A DNA stretch of 64,000 nt from Allolobophora icterica (GCA_963556255.1 OY744613.1:41271409-41335408); one strand, 5' to 3'; shown: positions 24,896 to 37,250, counted from the stretch's first letter. Notes: generated from the letters alone by a model not told the origin. Program-made: numbers and translations.

Positions 24896-27066
24896 TTACA
24901 AGTATGGCTTTACTCCAGTGTGTGTTTCCATGTGCTTTTTCTGAGCATCTTGCGAAGTCAGTGCTTTATGTGTTCTCAAGTGCAGTTTAAGAGACGTAAT
25001 GTGTGCAAAGGTTTTGTAAGGTTTTTCTCCACTATGAATCCTTAGATGCGTATTCAGTGTACTCTTCTGTGCAAATGCTTTTGGACACAAATTACATAAG
25101 TATGGTTTTTCTTTAGTATGAGTTCTTAAGTGGTGTTCCAGTCTATACTTCGTTATAAAAGATTTCTGACAATAAGCACACTTGAATGGTTTTTCTCCAG
25201 TATGGATTTTGTTATGAATTTGCAATCCACACTTCTGAGTAAATCCACAGTTACACAATTCACACTTGAATGGTTTTTCTCCAGTATGGGTTCTTGTATG
25301 AATGTTCAGTGCCCCCTTGTTTGGAAATACTTTGGCACACAAATCACACCTGCAGCTTTGTGGTCTTTCTCCTGTGTGCGTTCTCAGGTGCCGTTTGAGA
25401 TAGCTTTTCACAGCAAATGCTTTACGACAGAAACTGCACTTAAATTGTTTTTCTTCACTGTGGGTTAATTTATGTTGTGCAAGTTTACTTTGCCATCCAA
25501 AGGTTTTGTCACATAAATTACACTTGTGTGATGATTTTTCTCCAGTATGAGTTTTCTTATGCACTTCCAATCCACCCTTCTGTGCAAATGCATTGTTACA
25601 CGATTCACACTTGTATGGCTTTTCTCCAGTGTGCCTTCTCATGTGAATTTTCAGATCATAAGCCAGTATAAATGTTGTTTGACATAAATTGCACTTGTGT
25701 GGTTTTTCTCCAGTATGGATTTTCCTATGCTTTACCAATCCACACTTATGTACAAATGCACTGTTACACGATCCACACTTGTATGGTTTCTCTCCAGTAT
25801 GTTTTGCCATGTGCATTTTAAAAGAGGTATTGTGTGCAAATGTTTTGCAACAAACATTGCACAAGTAAGGTTTTTCTCCAATGTGGATCCTTAGATGGAC
25901 GTTCAGTGTACTCTTCTGTGCAAATGCTTTTGGACACAAATTGCACAAGTAGGGTTTTTCTCCAGTATGAGTCCTTATATGGTTCTTGAGTTTAACCTTA
26001 TTAATAAAGGCTTTCTGACATAAATTACACTTGAAATTTTTTTCTCCAGTGTGGGTTCTTCTATGTTCGTCTAGATTATGATTGTGTTTAAAAGCTTTAG
26101 GACAAAGGTCACATTTGAGTGGTTTTTCTCCAGTGTGTGTTTTCATGTGATTGTTAAGAACATTCGTAGCAAATGCTTTATCACATATTAAACACTTAAA
26201 GGGTTTTTCTCCAGTGTGTCTTCTCATGTGCAATTTGAGATCGTAAGCCCGTATAAATGCTGATTGACAAAAACTGCACTTGTGTGGCTTTTCTCCAGTA
26301 TGGATTGTCTGATGCTCTTCTAACCTACACTTTTGTGCAAATGCGCTACTACAGAATTCACATTTGTATGGTTTTTCTCCAGTGTGCATTCTCATGTGCA
26401 TTTTAAGAGAGGCATTGTATGGAAATGTTTTGCAACACACATTACACGAGTAAGGTTTTTCTCCATTGTGGATCCTTAGATGTCTATTCAGTGTATCCTT
26501 CCGAGCAAATGCTTTGTTACACAAATTGCACGAGAAGGGCTTTTCTCCAGTATGTGTCCTAATATGCTCTTCGAGTTTATCCTTGCTTAGACATGCTTTT
26601 TGACATAGAGTGCATTTGAATGTCTTGTCTCCAGTATGGATTTGCTTATGCTTCTGCAATCCACACTTCTGAGTAAATGCACTGTTACAAAATTCACACT
26701 TGTATGGCTTTTCTCCACTGTGTGTTATCAAGTGCAGTTTAAGAGACGTAACATGTGCAAATGTTTTGCAACACACATTGCACAAGTAAGGTTTTTCTCC
26801 ACTATGAATACTTAGATGCATTTTCAATGAACTCTTATTTGCAAATGCTTTGGGACACAAATTGCACACAAGTAGGGTTTTTCTCCAGAATGACTCCTTA
26901 AATGGTCTTCCAGTTTATTTTTCTTTAGAAATGCTTTTTGACATAAAGCACATTTGAATGGCTTGTCTCTGGTGAGGTTTCTTCCACACTGGTGTAGATT
27001 ACCCTTCTGACCAAATGTTTTTTGGCAGAATTGGCTCTCAATGTTTGTCCTTGTAGGATATTCTAG
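24896..27066 (-). CDS. C2H2 zinc-finger paralogue A, 5' end damaged
   Basis: The long frame (24896-26869) encodes 22 intact C2H2 fingers with TGEKP-type linkers plus two degenerate C-terminal ones. The protein family binds DNA in the nucleus. One finger (AFATNVLNNH) is a residue short between Cys and His. Relative to B, C and D, a 2-bp insertion in a CACACA run near 26866-26871 breaks the frame. One more finger (AFLKKNKLEDH) continues upstream in another frame to about 27066, where a stop precedes the EYPTRTNI segment. About 280 N-terminal residues present in C are missing, and internal fingers near the C terminus are deleted (the Cys half of one finger is gone). The conserved first exon survives at 29896-29905. 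It is either a pseudogene or uses another start. Confidence 0.7.
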
Positions 27067-27109
27067 TTAATCTGCAACACTGAAAAATAACAGAAGCATT
27101 AGCCTATAT

Positions 27110-28690
27110 AGGATTCCAGGGAAAGTTTCACCAAAATGATACAAAACAGAAGGAGGCAATACGTCGAGAGAGCACTTGGAGAGAAGAAGCCAGTTTCAGA
27201 CTACAAAGAGCCACAATTTCAATAATAAGACATAGCCTATACTTGAAAAAACCTTGAACACAACCAAAATGTCTTCATCAACTTCATGGATATCTACAGG
27301 CATTTGACAGCATATATGAGATGACAGAATGTGATGATCGATGCAAAATGCAAGAGTACCAAAGCAACTGATCACACTTGTACAGGAGATATATCAAACA
27401 AGTGCCATAAAAGTAGGCAAAAAGATCACAGACTACTTCCACACAAAACCAGGAGTACAACAAAGCTGTATCTTATCCTCATACCCATTTAGCCAAGTAT
27501 TAGAAGTAGTAATGTCACTCAGCCTTAATAATACTGAGGCAGGAATCAAATGAAAGGGAAGGCTGGTGACAAATTCCCAATTTGCTGAGGACATTGGCTT
27601 CCTCACTAGAAGTGGGCCAGAACTACAGGATATTACAACACAGATTGACGAAATCAGTAGAAGCTTCGGCCTAATGATCAACGCAGAGAAAACCAAAACA
27701 ATGGTGATGAAGACGACCAAATGACACAATCCAAGGAGAAGTTATTGAGCAAGTAGAACAATTCGTCTATCTCTAGAGGAGGGCTAATAAACGCAGCCGG
27801 TGTCCAGAGATATTCTATCCCCCCTAAACCGTATCCCCCCGGATGGAATAAACCGGTTTAGAGTATCCGGTGGGATGAACCTTTCTATCCACCCTCGTCA
27901 TACGCATCACGATAGCCTCGACGAAATTCCAGTCAAAATCACCCAAAACAAAGTAAATTGATTTCAGGTCGACGTACAAACTAAAGATACGCAATTCAAA
28001 CATTTTATGCGTGCAATAAATCCAAACAGTACGACTGAATACACTTAGAAACCGCCAAAAATGCAAACTAAACCGAATACTCATTTCGCTAAGGGGGATA
28101 CGCATGTATAGGGGATACTCTATTTCGTGACACCGGCAGCAACGAAAAAGATACACATAGGATAATTGGATGCACTTCACAAGCATATGGACTAATGAAC
28201 AGGATACTTAAAAAAGAGAGAATTTATAAAGAAAACCAAGACAAAAATATATCAGACAATGATACAATCCATTCTGCTATATAGATCGGAATGCTGGACA
28301 ATGCAGAAGCATGATCAGTAATGAATTCTTACCGAAGAAATGAGCTCACTGCAGAAAATTGCAGGGATTTCAACAAAACAGAAAATTAGAAGTGATGACA
28401 TAAGACAATCATTAGGTATCCAAACAACTCTGCTAGATAAGTAGTTCAGCGAAGACTCCGATGGTTTAGACATGTAGAGAGAATGCCACTTGACCGATTT
28501 CCACACAATTCAAGATTTCAAAGTAAAAGAAACAAAGTCTATGCTGGATAGATAATATAAATGAGGACACAACGTCACTTGGACTAACACTAAGAAAAGC
28601 ATTGGACTTGTGAAATAACTGAGGACTACGGCGATCTTTTATTCGTACCCATCGCCGTCAAATAATTGGTGTCAGGAAGTGATGATGATT
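27110..28690 (+). mobile_element. decayed LINE (reverse-transcriptase remnants) in intron 1 of gene A
   Basis: Scattered frames give reverse-transcriptase blocks in order: HNQNVFINFMD near 27250, then LITLVQEIYQT, DYFHTKPGVQQSCILS (27341-27553), FAEDIGF-like, LMINAEKTKTMVM, and EQFVYL at about 27770. After a nested MITE come RIIGCTSQAYGLMNRI, a QSILLY-like block, RWFRHVERMPLDRF and the C-terminal HRRQIIGV. Many stops and shifts make it dead. The block order is that of the LINE group often annotated as endonuclease-reverse transcriptase in invertebrates; I would not fix the clade. Confidence 0.75.
27797..28136. mobile_element. 340-bp MITE nested in the decayed LINE
   Basis: The inward ends CCGGTGTC (27797) and GACACCGG (28136) continue as an imperfect inverted repeat of about 45 bp rich in TATCCCCC. 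The flanks are CAG on both sides (27794-27796 and 28137-28139), a likely 3-bp target duplication. Removing it rejoins the LINE between its EQFVYL and RIIGC blocks. The superfamily is unassigned; a 3-bp duplication would fit CACTA-like or Academ-like elements, among others. Confidence 0.7.
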
Positions 28691-29095
28691 ACGACAGGAA
28701 TACCAGTTCGTTAAAAGTGACAAGACGGACGGCCATAGGATGAAGTGTTAGTGGTTTGAGTTTCTTTGTATGGTACAAGATGTCTGTCCTATATCTCGAA
28801 AATGCAGCCTTAAGTTTAATTCATAAACATAGACCTGTCATTTGTAAAACAATTTGGTAATCTAGTTGTAAAAGTATATAACAGTAACTATCATTATCTA
28901 GAATAACAGAATCTAACTTAATATAACAAGAGTTTCAAGTTCACTTCTGTAGTTAATACTTCACTTCTGTACCGAATGTAAACAGTAATGAATGATTACG
29001 ATACCCGTATTCGTTTATTGTTTACAAAGTAAACACTCGCTAACAAATCGCATCCTCAAAACAAACCGCAGCATGGAACAAAATTTCGGTAATCC
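28691..29095. repeat. duplicated intron segment of genes A and C
   Basis: Collinear with 57299-57500 in unit C (for example ACTTCTGTAGTT ... ACTTCACTTCTGTACC and TTTATTGTTTACAAAGTAAACAC). No coding content. Confidence 0.7.
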
Positions 29096-29490
29096 ATGGT
29101 TTTAGCATCCGAAATTATTTTTATTGAAAGTTCTAATACAATATACAATAAATAATCATCGTTCATCCAACTTCTAGTTGCAGTTATATTTTAATCGATT
29201 ATCCAGCTTCTAGTTTCGTGAATATTTTCATCAATCTTCCAACTTCTAGTTCGAGTTTTACTATAAAATGTTTTCATCGGTCATACACGGGAATAATATC
29301 GGCACTAAAACGATATATTTTCATCGCAATTCCAACTTCTAGTTTGACTTTTATCATGTAATATTTTAATCAATCATCCGGCTTCTAGTTTCATTGATAT
29401 TTTCATCAATCTTCCAACTTCTTGTTTGAGTTTAACTGAGAAACGTTTTAATCGCGTATGCAATGTAAATAATTTCGGACGCGAAAACAT
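29096..29490. mobile_element. 395-bp TIR element with the same minisatellite
   Basis: The left end ATGGTTTTAGCATCCG (29096 onward) pairs imperfectly with the right end (up to 29490) over about 30 bp. The interior is the CATCCAACTTCTAGTT-type minisatellite, opposite in orientation to the copy at 23275-23903. Unit C has none at the corresponding place (about 57500), so it is an insertion, but I could not define a target duplication. Confidence 0.5.
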
Positions 29491-29895
29491 AGAGTTTTGA
29501 GAAGTAGATAATGTAGAGTAGTGTTAGGAAATAAAGACTGTTGTCTTTAACTGGAAGACAGTATTGGTTATTCTGGGGACGCAATGATTACAGTTTTATG
29601 GACTGGTGGTAAAAGAGGCCAAGGACGTGATCTTGGTTGCTTTTAATACATGTAAATAACCGGCAAACAGTGGCACAAATGCGCATTTTTCATTCCCACG
29701 GAACTTCTGCGGTCTACTTGAAGATCCATGCAACTGCTTCTCCGTTTTCTTCCCCGACATGGTGTAAAAATTAGGATTTATTTAATCTGTAGCTGGTTTT
29801 TTAAAAAGTTTTTGAACCTTTTTTTAGCGATTCCACTGCATAGAATACGACATGTTTTCCACGGTTAATTAATGATAATGGTGAATGAAACTCAC

Positions 29896-29905
29896 CTATA
29901 GCCAT
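29896..29905 (-). CDS. coding exon 1 of zinc-finger gene A (M-A-I)
   Basis: On the minus strand it reads GAAA-ATGGCTATAG-GTGAGT: a start in good context followed after 10 nt by a strong splice donor. The identical arrangement at 41990 (B) and a near-identical one at 57912 (C), each upstream of its finger exon, supports it as a real exon. In A the matching acceptor has been lost with the N-terminal deletion. Confidence 0.6.
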
Positions 29906-30050
29906 TTTCGTAGAAAGTGGACCGAATATGGCGATTCTTTGCTTAGCATGCTCGTAAAAATGGCGTCAGATTAAATATAAATGCTTCAAGTGGAAGTTGG
30001 ATCAGTCAGTCTTCTGCCGTCTAGCGATTACTTTCACGTTCCAGATATAA
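29906..30050 (-). promoter_or_regulatory. conserved 5' region of zinc-finger gene A
   Basis: About 150 bp upstream of exon 1 is strongly conserved with 42000-42140 (B) and 57922-58050 (C). It includes TACGAGCATGCT and GATCCAACTTCC. Conservation beside the start codon in all three complete units suggests a 5'UTR or core promoter; no TATA box is evident. Confidence 0.5.
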
Positions 30051-30290
30051 ATAAGTAAGTAAGTATTTTCTTTATTTAACCGGTTGCAAAAGATTAGCAC
30101 TCCAGTGTACATGCATAAAATAATACAATACATAATACAACAGTTTAAAAAAAACAGCATCACAATCAATAAGAATACAGCATTCTTCCAATGAAATTTT
30201 TCCTTATGTTATTGTCCAGTGCAAAACAGAACCAGTGTGATTCTCGTTAACGATATTTTTCTATAATTCTTAAGTTTTTTGTAATAAAGA
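30051..30290 (-). mobile_element. short LINE 3'-end-like piece and MITE remnant
   Basis: (AAGT)n then ATTTTCTTTATTTAACCGG reads on the minus strand like a retrotransposon 3' end with an ACTT tail. The part at 30218-30280 (AAAACAGAACCAGTGTGATTC) matches the interior of the hAT MITE at 47397-47735. Both assignments are weak. Confidence 0.35.
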
Positions 30291-30299
30291 ACTAAATGC

Positions 30300-30862
30300 A
30301 TCATTATCATTATCATCATCATCATCAACATCATCATCATCATAGGCCTAAACATTCGTGTTTCATGGAGGCCTATCTGTTGATGTTGCGCAGTGCATGT
30401 GCTTCAATGAAATCTTTTGACTTTTGAGTCTTTGACTATTATAATTATTATGTATAATTACGATTTCACTTAAAGAAGTTAAGGTTCCAGCGATCACTGA
30501 TTGATGCGTTAATGCACATTAATAACGGCGCTATAGAAGCAATTAGAGTAAATTTGCATATCGTAAGATCATGACCGATTGAGTTCTGTTATAAATGATC
30601 AATTTTCCGCATAAGATTATCATGTAAATCATAAAAATGTAGAACTTGCAGACCGAAACTCCACCCACTGAACGTTGACTGAGCGCCACTTAGGCAGAAT
30701 CGACAGGAAACAAAGATATATACAAGCAGCCAGAGATATATGTGGACAGATACAGAGATGAAGAGGAGCTAAGTGAGCCGGAGAGAAAATATTTAAACCC
30801 CCTATCCTCCGTTAACTTGAAATGTCTCCTTCGAGGCGATTTTATTCTTTGAGAAATACAGG
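30300..30862. repeat. segmental-duplication unit B, left part
   Basis: ATC microsatellite then sequence collinear with 22640-23108 (A) and 47980-48830 (C), up to the LINE insertion point in CTTTGAGAAATACAG. It resumes at 34113 after the LINE. Confidence 0.75.
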
Positions 30863-33800
30863 GCAGGGCCTTCATTGACCCCCTGTACCTGCGTACGCAT
30901 AAGCTCATTAATAACCACCAGAGCAAGTGCACGCGGGTGCAGGGGTGGCAAGCGTCGTCGCCCGGCTTCGACGTACGCTGAGGCAGAGGGCACTGGCATT
31001 GCCGTTATCTCTGGCAATCGCCCTGTGCACCAACCTGTACACCGTTCAGCCGAGTGTATACGACAAAAGCCGAACATCTCATCGCCTGTTAGAGCTCTGA
31101 CCCACACACGGACACAGCGTCATATCCATCAGCCGGCAAAACAACTCAGCTGTGCCACTTTCAATGTTCGTTCCTTGCCCAATAAGCTAGAGGCCCTAAA
31201 AGAGCTCGCTTCAGATCTGGACATTCCTGTTCTGTGTTTGACCGAGACCTGGCTCGACGACTGTGTCGACCTCAGACGACTACGGACACAGGGCTACCAG
31301 GTGCTGGAGCGTGCTCGGCCTAGACAGCCTAAGAACAACACGCGAACGGCAAGTAACACAAACCATGGCGGGGTTGCCATCATTGCTCCAACTGATATCC
31401 GTTTGACTAAACTAAACGTCGGCAGCCCGCAGTCCTTTGAACATCTATGTGCACGCGTTACCAGCAAGGGTTCTTCAGTTGTCATCCTACTGCTGTATCG
31501 TCCTGGGTCTACTGCTGCCACCCAAGACTTCTTCAGTGAACTTTCATCCATGCTGGAAAGTCTGGCGGTATTGACGGACCCTGTGATCGTAACGGGCGAT
31601 ATCAACATCCGCCTCGATCGCCCGTCCGACCCACTGTGCATTCAATTTACCAATGTCATAGAGTCGTTCGGTTTCACCAACCATGTAAATGAACCAACGC
31701 ATGATAAGGGAGGCATTCTGGATGCTGTCATAACTAGGAGTGACCTCCCAGCTCCAACCATTGGCGTGATCGACACCGGTCTGTCCGACCATCGACTCAT
31801 CAAATGGTCCACAGAACTACGACGACCACCACCAATCTATGTTACTGAAACTCGCCGGTCTTGGAAGCATTTTCAGGTCGACGAGTTCCGCTCGGCTATT
31901 CAGGAGTCGCCTTTATGTGACACAGACTTCATTAACTCTCTGGACGCCGATCAACTGGCAAGTGTCTACGACAGCGTCATCGCCAGCATTCTCGATAGGC
32001 TGGTCCCTCTTCGTAAGGTGACCATCCGTAAGAGACCATCCGATCCCTGGTTCGATGACGTCTGTCGAGACCAAAAGAAGCGAGTGCGGCGCCTAGAGCG
32101 CCGCGTACACAGTGCCAAGACTGAGGCGGCCAGATCTTTGCGTCGTGCAGAATGGCTCGAAGGGAGCCGGCAGTATCGCCATACCTTAAACACCAGACGG
32201 TCTGATTTCTGGCTACAGACGATCAAGACCCAGCGTTCTGCACCTCGCAAACTCTGGCAAAGGATTGATAAGGTGCTTGGTCGGGGACGCACGCCAGCGG
32301 ACAATCTCATTTCAGCTGACGAATTCCATCATTTCTTCGACAAGAAAGTTGCTGATGTGAGAGAGTCCACCGCTGACGCTGCTGACCCAACCTATTCAAC
32401 CACATCTCATCGCCTATCTTTGCTCTCGCCTGTTTCCGTCGATGACATTCTGGGCCTTATCCAGTGCACTCCAAACAAGCAGTCAACGGCCGACCCGCTG
32501 CCTACGTGGCTGCTAAAGGAATGCGCCCGTACTATTGCCCCATTTGTCACTCAACTGGTCAACCGTTCCATCTCAACTGGCAGAGTTCAAACGGCCTTCA
32601 AAGTTGCAACCATAACTCCGCTACCAAAGAAACCTGGCCTAGACACCGCAGATGTAAAAAACTATCGACCAATCTCCAACCTGTCTGTTCTGTCTAAAAT
32701 GCTGGAACGGGTTGTAGCCAGGCAACTTGTCAATTACCTCAACATCAACCAGTTGTTCCCCGACAGACAGTCAGCCTACCGTGCTTTCCATTCTACTGAG
32801 ACGGTTCTTGCAGATATGCTGTCTGACATTCTTCTAGCGATTGCCTCTGGAAACTTCTCTCTTCTTTCTTTTCTAGATCTGCCAGCTGCATTCGATACAG
32901 TCGACCACGACATTCTGCTTCGTCGACTGCACTTGTCTTTTGGTATGTCATCTACTGCGCTAGAGTGGATGACGTCTTACCTAACTGGCAGACAACAATG
33001 TGTCCGCCATGCCGGATCCTCTTCCACACCAACTATCCTCACCTGTGGCGTCCCTCAAGGCTCAGTCCTGGGACCCATTCTTTTCCTCCTTTACACTGCC
33101 GACATCTCGACCATAATATCCAAGCACGGTCTGCAGGGTCATCTCTACGCGGACGACTCACAGGTCTACGGATTCTGTCGTCCTGATTCCACCGACGTAC
33201 AGCGTCTGCGGTCCAAGTCAATGAGCTGCATCAGTGACATCGCTTACTGGATGAAATGCAATCGACTGCAGCTCAATTCATCGAAGTCAGAATTCATCTA
33301 GTGCTCGTCCTCACGCATGGTGGAAAAATTAGATCGAAGTCCTTTCGTCATTGGTGCGGATGCTGTCGAGCCAAGGAACGAGGTTCGCGACCTCGGCCTT
33401 TACCTCGACAGAGACCTATCAATGACCTCACACATCACAGGGCTTGTGAGGACGAGCTTCGGAATTCTGAGACAGCTGAGAGCTGTTTCTCGGTCTCTCA
33501 CACAGGACGTAACTCGCCATCTGGTGCAAAGTTTAATCCTGAGCCGAATCGATTACTGCAATGTCGCCTTTGCTGGCTTGCCACAGCGCAGTATCATTCG
33601 GCTTCAGGCGGTCATCAACGCTTCTGCTCGTCTGGTCATGAGACTTAAAAAGTTCGACCACACCACAACCGCGATCCAAGATCTACAGTGGCTCAGAGTA
33701 GGCGAGCGGATCAAGTATAAGCTTTGCATCATGGTGCACAAATGCCTGAATAACTGCGCACCACGCAGACAACATCAGGCCGCTATCGGACGACCCTAAT

Positions 33801-34112
33801 CGGTCGCGATTGCGATCAGCAAAGTCCTCTGGTGTATTCGTGCCAGTGACAAAAACCAAAATGGGCGATCGGGCCTTTCGGGTCGCTGGCCCGCGTGCTT
33901 GGAACAGTCTTCCTGCTGATATCCAGGAAGCCAAAAGCATCTTTGTTTTTAAGAAACAGTTGAAACTTTACTTGCTAACCAAAACCACCGAGCATTTACC
34001 TTTGCGCTGACAGTAGACAGTGTGTGTGCGTTGGTGTGAAGCATCCTAGAAGTAGCTTGCTACCAACGATGCTATAGAAATTGTCGTTATTACAATTACA
34101 ATTACAATTACA
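30863..34112 (+). mobile_element. CR1/L2-like LINE inserted in unit B, 3.25 kb
   Basis: The insertion is bounded by comparison with the empty site in units A, C and D (GAGAAATACAG|TCACA at about 23097-23113). It begins GGCAGGGCC, carries one long ORF2 and ends in ATTACA units at about 34083-34112. It is high in GC compared with its neighbours and only lightly mutated, so it is young. The 5' end is probably truncated: no ORF1 is visible. Confidence 0.85.
30875..34010 (+). pseudogene. LINE ORF2: endonuclease plus reverse transcriptase, one stop and one frameshift
   Basis: An 808-codon frame (30875-33301) ends at an in-frame TAG (33299-33301) and continues in the same frame to 33799. A frameshift between about 33755 and 33780 puts the last 70 codons (to 34010) in another frame. 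Endonuclease motifs: FNVRSLPNK, TETWLDD, YRPGS, GDINIRL, SDHRLI. Reverse-transcriptase motifs: TPLPKKPG, NYRPISNLS, AFDTVDHDIL, GVPQGSVLGP, YADDSQVY (catalytic YADD). The C-terminal block has RLVMRLKKFDH and GPRAWNSLPADI. Only two or three disabling changes separate it from an open ORF2, so related copies elsewhere may be active. Confidence 0.85.
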
Positions 34113-34328
34113 AGTCACAGTTGTTCCCTACTTAGAAATAATTTTAAGTACATGTAGGCTAGGTAGATTTTATCACTTTATTCTAGAACGGTTTAGTATT
34201 TTTAAGCCATATATCTTACAATAATGATGTGAACTGAGTTTTGTGTAGTCTTTTAATGTGAGATATTGCCGTATATATTTAGTGCGCTTTATTTTTATTT
34301 CACGTGTATATATATGTATATAAATATT
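34113..34328. repeat. unit B flank after the LINE
   Basis: Matches 23110-23225 of unit A (CCCTACTTAGAAATAATTTTAAGTACATG), then diverges near 34228 into AT-rich sequence leading to the next TIR element. Confidence 0.7.
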
Positions 34329-35181
34329 AGAGTGTCTCTTAGCATAGTGTAAAAAAATATTTTTTGCTTTTTCTACCTCTCACCTTCTAGAGTTGTTAGG
34401 TTCATAGAAATAAAATTCTATAAAAAATTTCATTAAAAGATCGGATAATATTTAGGGGTGGCCCTCGAGCTGTAGGCCTAAAGTTTAGAATATTAATGAT
34501 ACTTCGTACAATGGGAAATGATGCAATGCTACAGTAGGCCTACATAATAATTAATTGTCCTTTGTAGCACTAATCAATTTTTATTGTTTATCTAACTGAA
34601 TGTCTACTTTCTACCTGCATATTTATGTTAAAACTAATACCTAATGTCTAGAAACGTACGGTACCCTCATTTTTCCTAAATGAGGATATGCCTCGCCCAG
34701 CCTGTCATTGACGACTGCCAACCCGTTGATGATGTGCAAGGCCTCCTGGAATGTTTCTTCTTCATCCCATTCTGCAAGGAAATGTCTGAGGAAGGCAAAG
34801 CTTGGATAAGAGTCGTTTTGTATCTATCGTGTAGAACTTCTCCAGGGCCCCGGTGCACTCTTGGTCGCTTTGGTGGTGCTCTGGGGCTGGGTCTTCCATG
34901 GCGGCTAACGTGCAGTCTCTTCATCTCCGCTGACACTATGGACTCAAAAAGAGGCAGTCTGACCAGCTCCTCAGAAAGGTACCATAGATGACGTCCAAGT
35001 TTTTCCTTGTTGTGCTGGAAATGGCTTCATGTGGGTATTTTAGGAGTTGAATTATGAGTCGGAAGTCGTTCAGAGGTGCTTCAACTCCGACAGTAATCCA
35101 AGTCTTGTGGTGGCCGATAAGTGCAAAAGTTGCGAGATCACGAATTCCTCTCTTCTCTGAAGCAGTCATCTGGAACTGGTC

Positions 35182-35214
<33 letters not shown>

Positions 35215-36168
35215 AGATCTTAATTCCATATATAACCTTGACCATCCATCTTGCACGAACATCTCGAGCAGGAATTCCAGAAATTCATGATAGTCATCTT
35301 GTGGTTGCTTAACTTCCAAGTTTACTTGAGCAAAGTTAAGAATATCATCTCAGTCTGATGCGACCAGTGCTTCCACTTAATCGTCTGTTGAAGCTGGTTG
35401 AAAATTCTTGCGATCGACATCCTTGCAGTGCCCATTAAATCGCTTAAGGGGCACTGGGTCAGGGTCAGAACTTCAGGGCCTGTAGATACACCATTAATCG
35501 CTTCGAATACCACCCCAACCACTAGCTACCTCTGTCCCAGTGCCCATGACTGCATTATTCCCCCGCCGACAGCCTGATACATAAAACATTTATTGTTCGG
35601 ATGCAATATACTTTTCAACTGTGTTTATGAGATGTCTGTACACAAAAGTGCGATTAGCAATTGGTTAAAAAGAATATACTTACTTACTTATTTACTATGC
35701 TGACTTTATGTAGGACAATGCTTTAATTAAGGTAATTGATGTAAATAAATTAGGACTTTGCACCTAATCCAAGAATCACATAGATGGTGTAATTAAGAAA
35801 TTTTCCGCTAACTTGCCGCAAAAGGGATTTATTACAAATTTGTTTTTAAACATTTTTAATTTAATTTTTTTCTTCAAGTATGTTGTCTGCAACTTATTTA
35901 CAAATTGAACAGGAAGTACTAGTGTGCTTCTCTGCTTCTATAGATTGAAATTGGCAAATTAATAAGGCAATCTGTCCTGCTTTTAACAATGTGAACTATG
36001 TAGCACAGTAATATCCAATAGGCCTACAATGCAAAACTTTTATATCAAAGGGCCACCCCTAAATATTATCCGATTTCCACCAAATTTTTTGTAAATTTTT
36101 TTCCATGAACCTCACAACTTGAAAGGGTGAGAGATTGAAAATTTCAACTTTCATTTTTAAGAGACACC

Positions 36169-36170
<2 letters not shown>
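34329..36170. mobile_element. 1.84-kb TIR element enclosing an uncharacterised gene family remnant
   Basis: The left arm (34329-about 34470) is an imperfect inverted copy of the right arm (about 36042-36170). Outer ends are AGAGTGTCTCTTA and, reversed, GGGGTGTCTCTTA; the inner shared block is CGGATAATATTTAGGGGTGGCCCT. The flanks are AT microsatellite, so no target duplication can be read. The only coding content is the minus-strand remnant at 34676-35522. This arrangement suggests the family is transposon-encoded. Confidence 0.65.
34676..35522 (-). pseudogene. remnant of an uncharacterised multicopy metazoan protein family
   Basis: Broken into at least three frames. In order on the minus strand: a frame from 35522; then KQPQDDYHEFLEFLLEMF, a Ser-Leu insertion caused by GA-repeat expansion (35185-35213), HDQFQMTASEKRGIRDLATF, KTWITVGVEAPLNDF, IQLLKYPHEAISSTT; then SAEMKRLHVSRH; and finally, after a frameshift, FLAEWDEEETFQEAL and HIINGLAVVNDRLGEA. 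From memory these blocks (DDY..., ...RGIRDL..., ...LAVVNDR...) occur in large uncharacterised proteins repeated many times in cnidarian, mollusc and echinoderm genomes. The N-terminal half is absent. Function is unknown; its place inside TIRs points to a transposase or transposon passenger. Confidence 0.55.

Positions 36171-36262
<92 letters not shown>
36171..36262. repeat. (TA)n microsatellite
   Basis: Nearly pure TA directly abutting the right TIR of the preceding element. Further TA with ACATA interruptions runs to about 36290. Confidence 0.95.
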
Positions 36263-36267
<5 letters not shown>

Positions 36268-36494
36268 ACACATATATATAAATATATATATTAATCACCA
36301 ACACAGTTTTCAATATCTTTGTTTTACAAACAGAAATGAATTCAGTATTTTAATTAGTCAGCAACACTTCTACAGAGAACACACAAATTCAAACTTCTAC
36401 TGTCAGCATAAATCTTCGCGCCTTTCTTAGACACCTGTGCTCTGCGCCTAAGCGAAATCTAATTATATACATATTATAGCGCGCCGCTGCCGAG

Positions 36495-36573
<79 letters not shown>

Positions 36574-36640
36574 AGATGTATCACGTTTAGTTGTACTGGC
36601 TAAGTGAAACGCGTGGCCGGCCGATATATATATATATATA

Positions 36641-37250
<610 letters not shown>

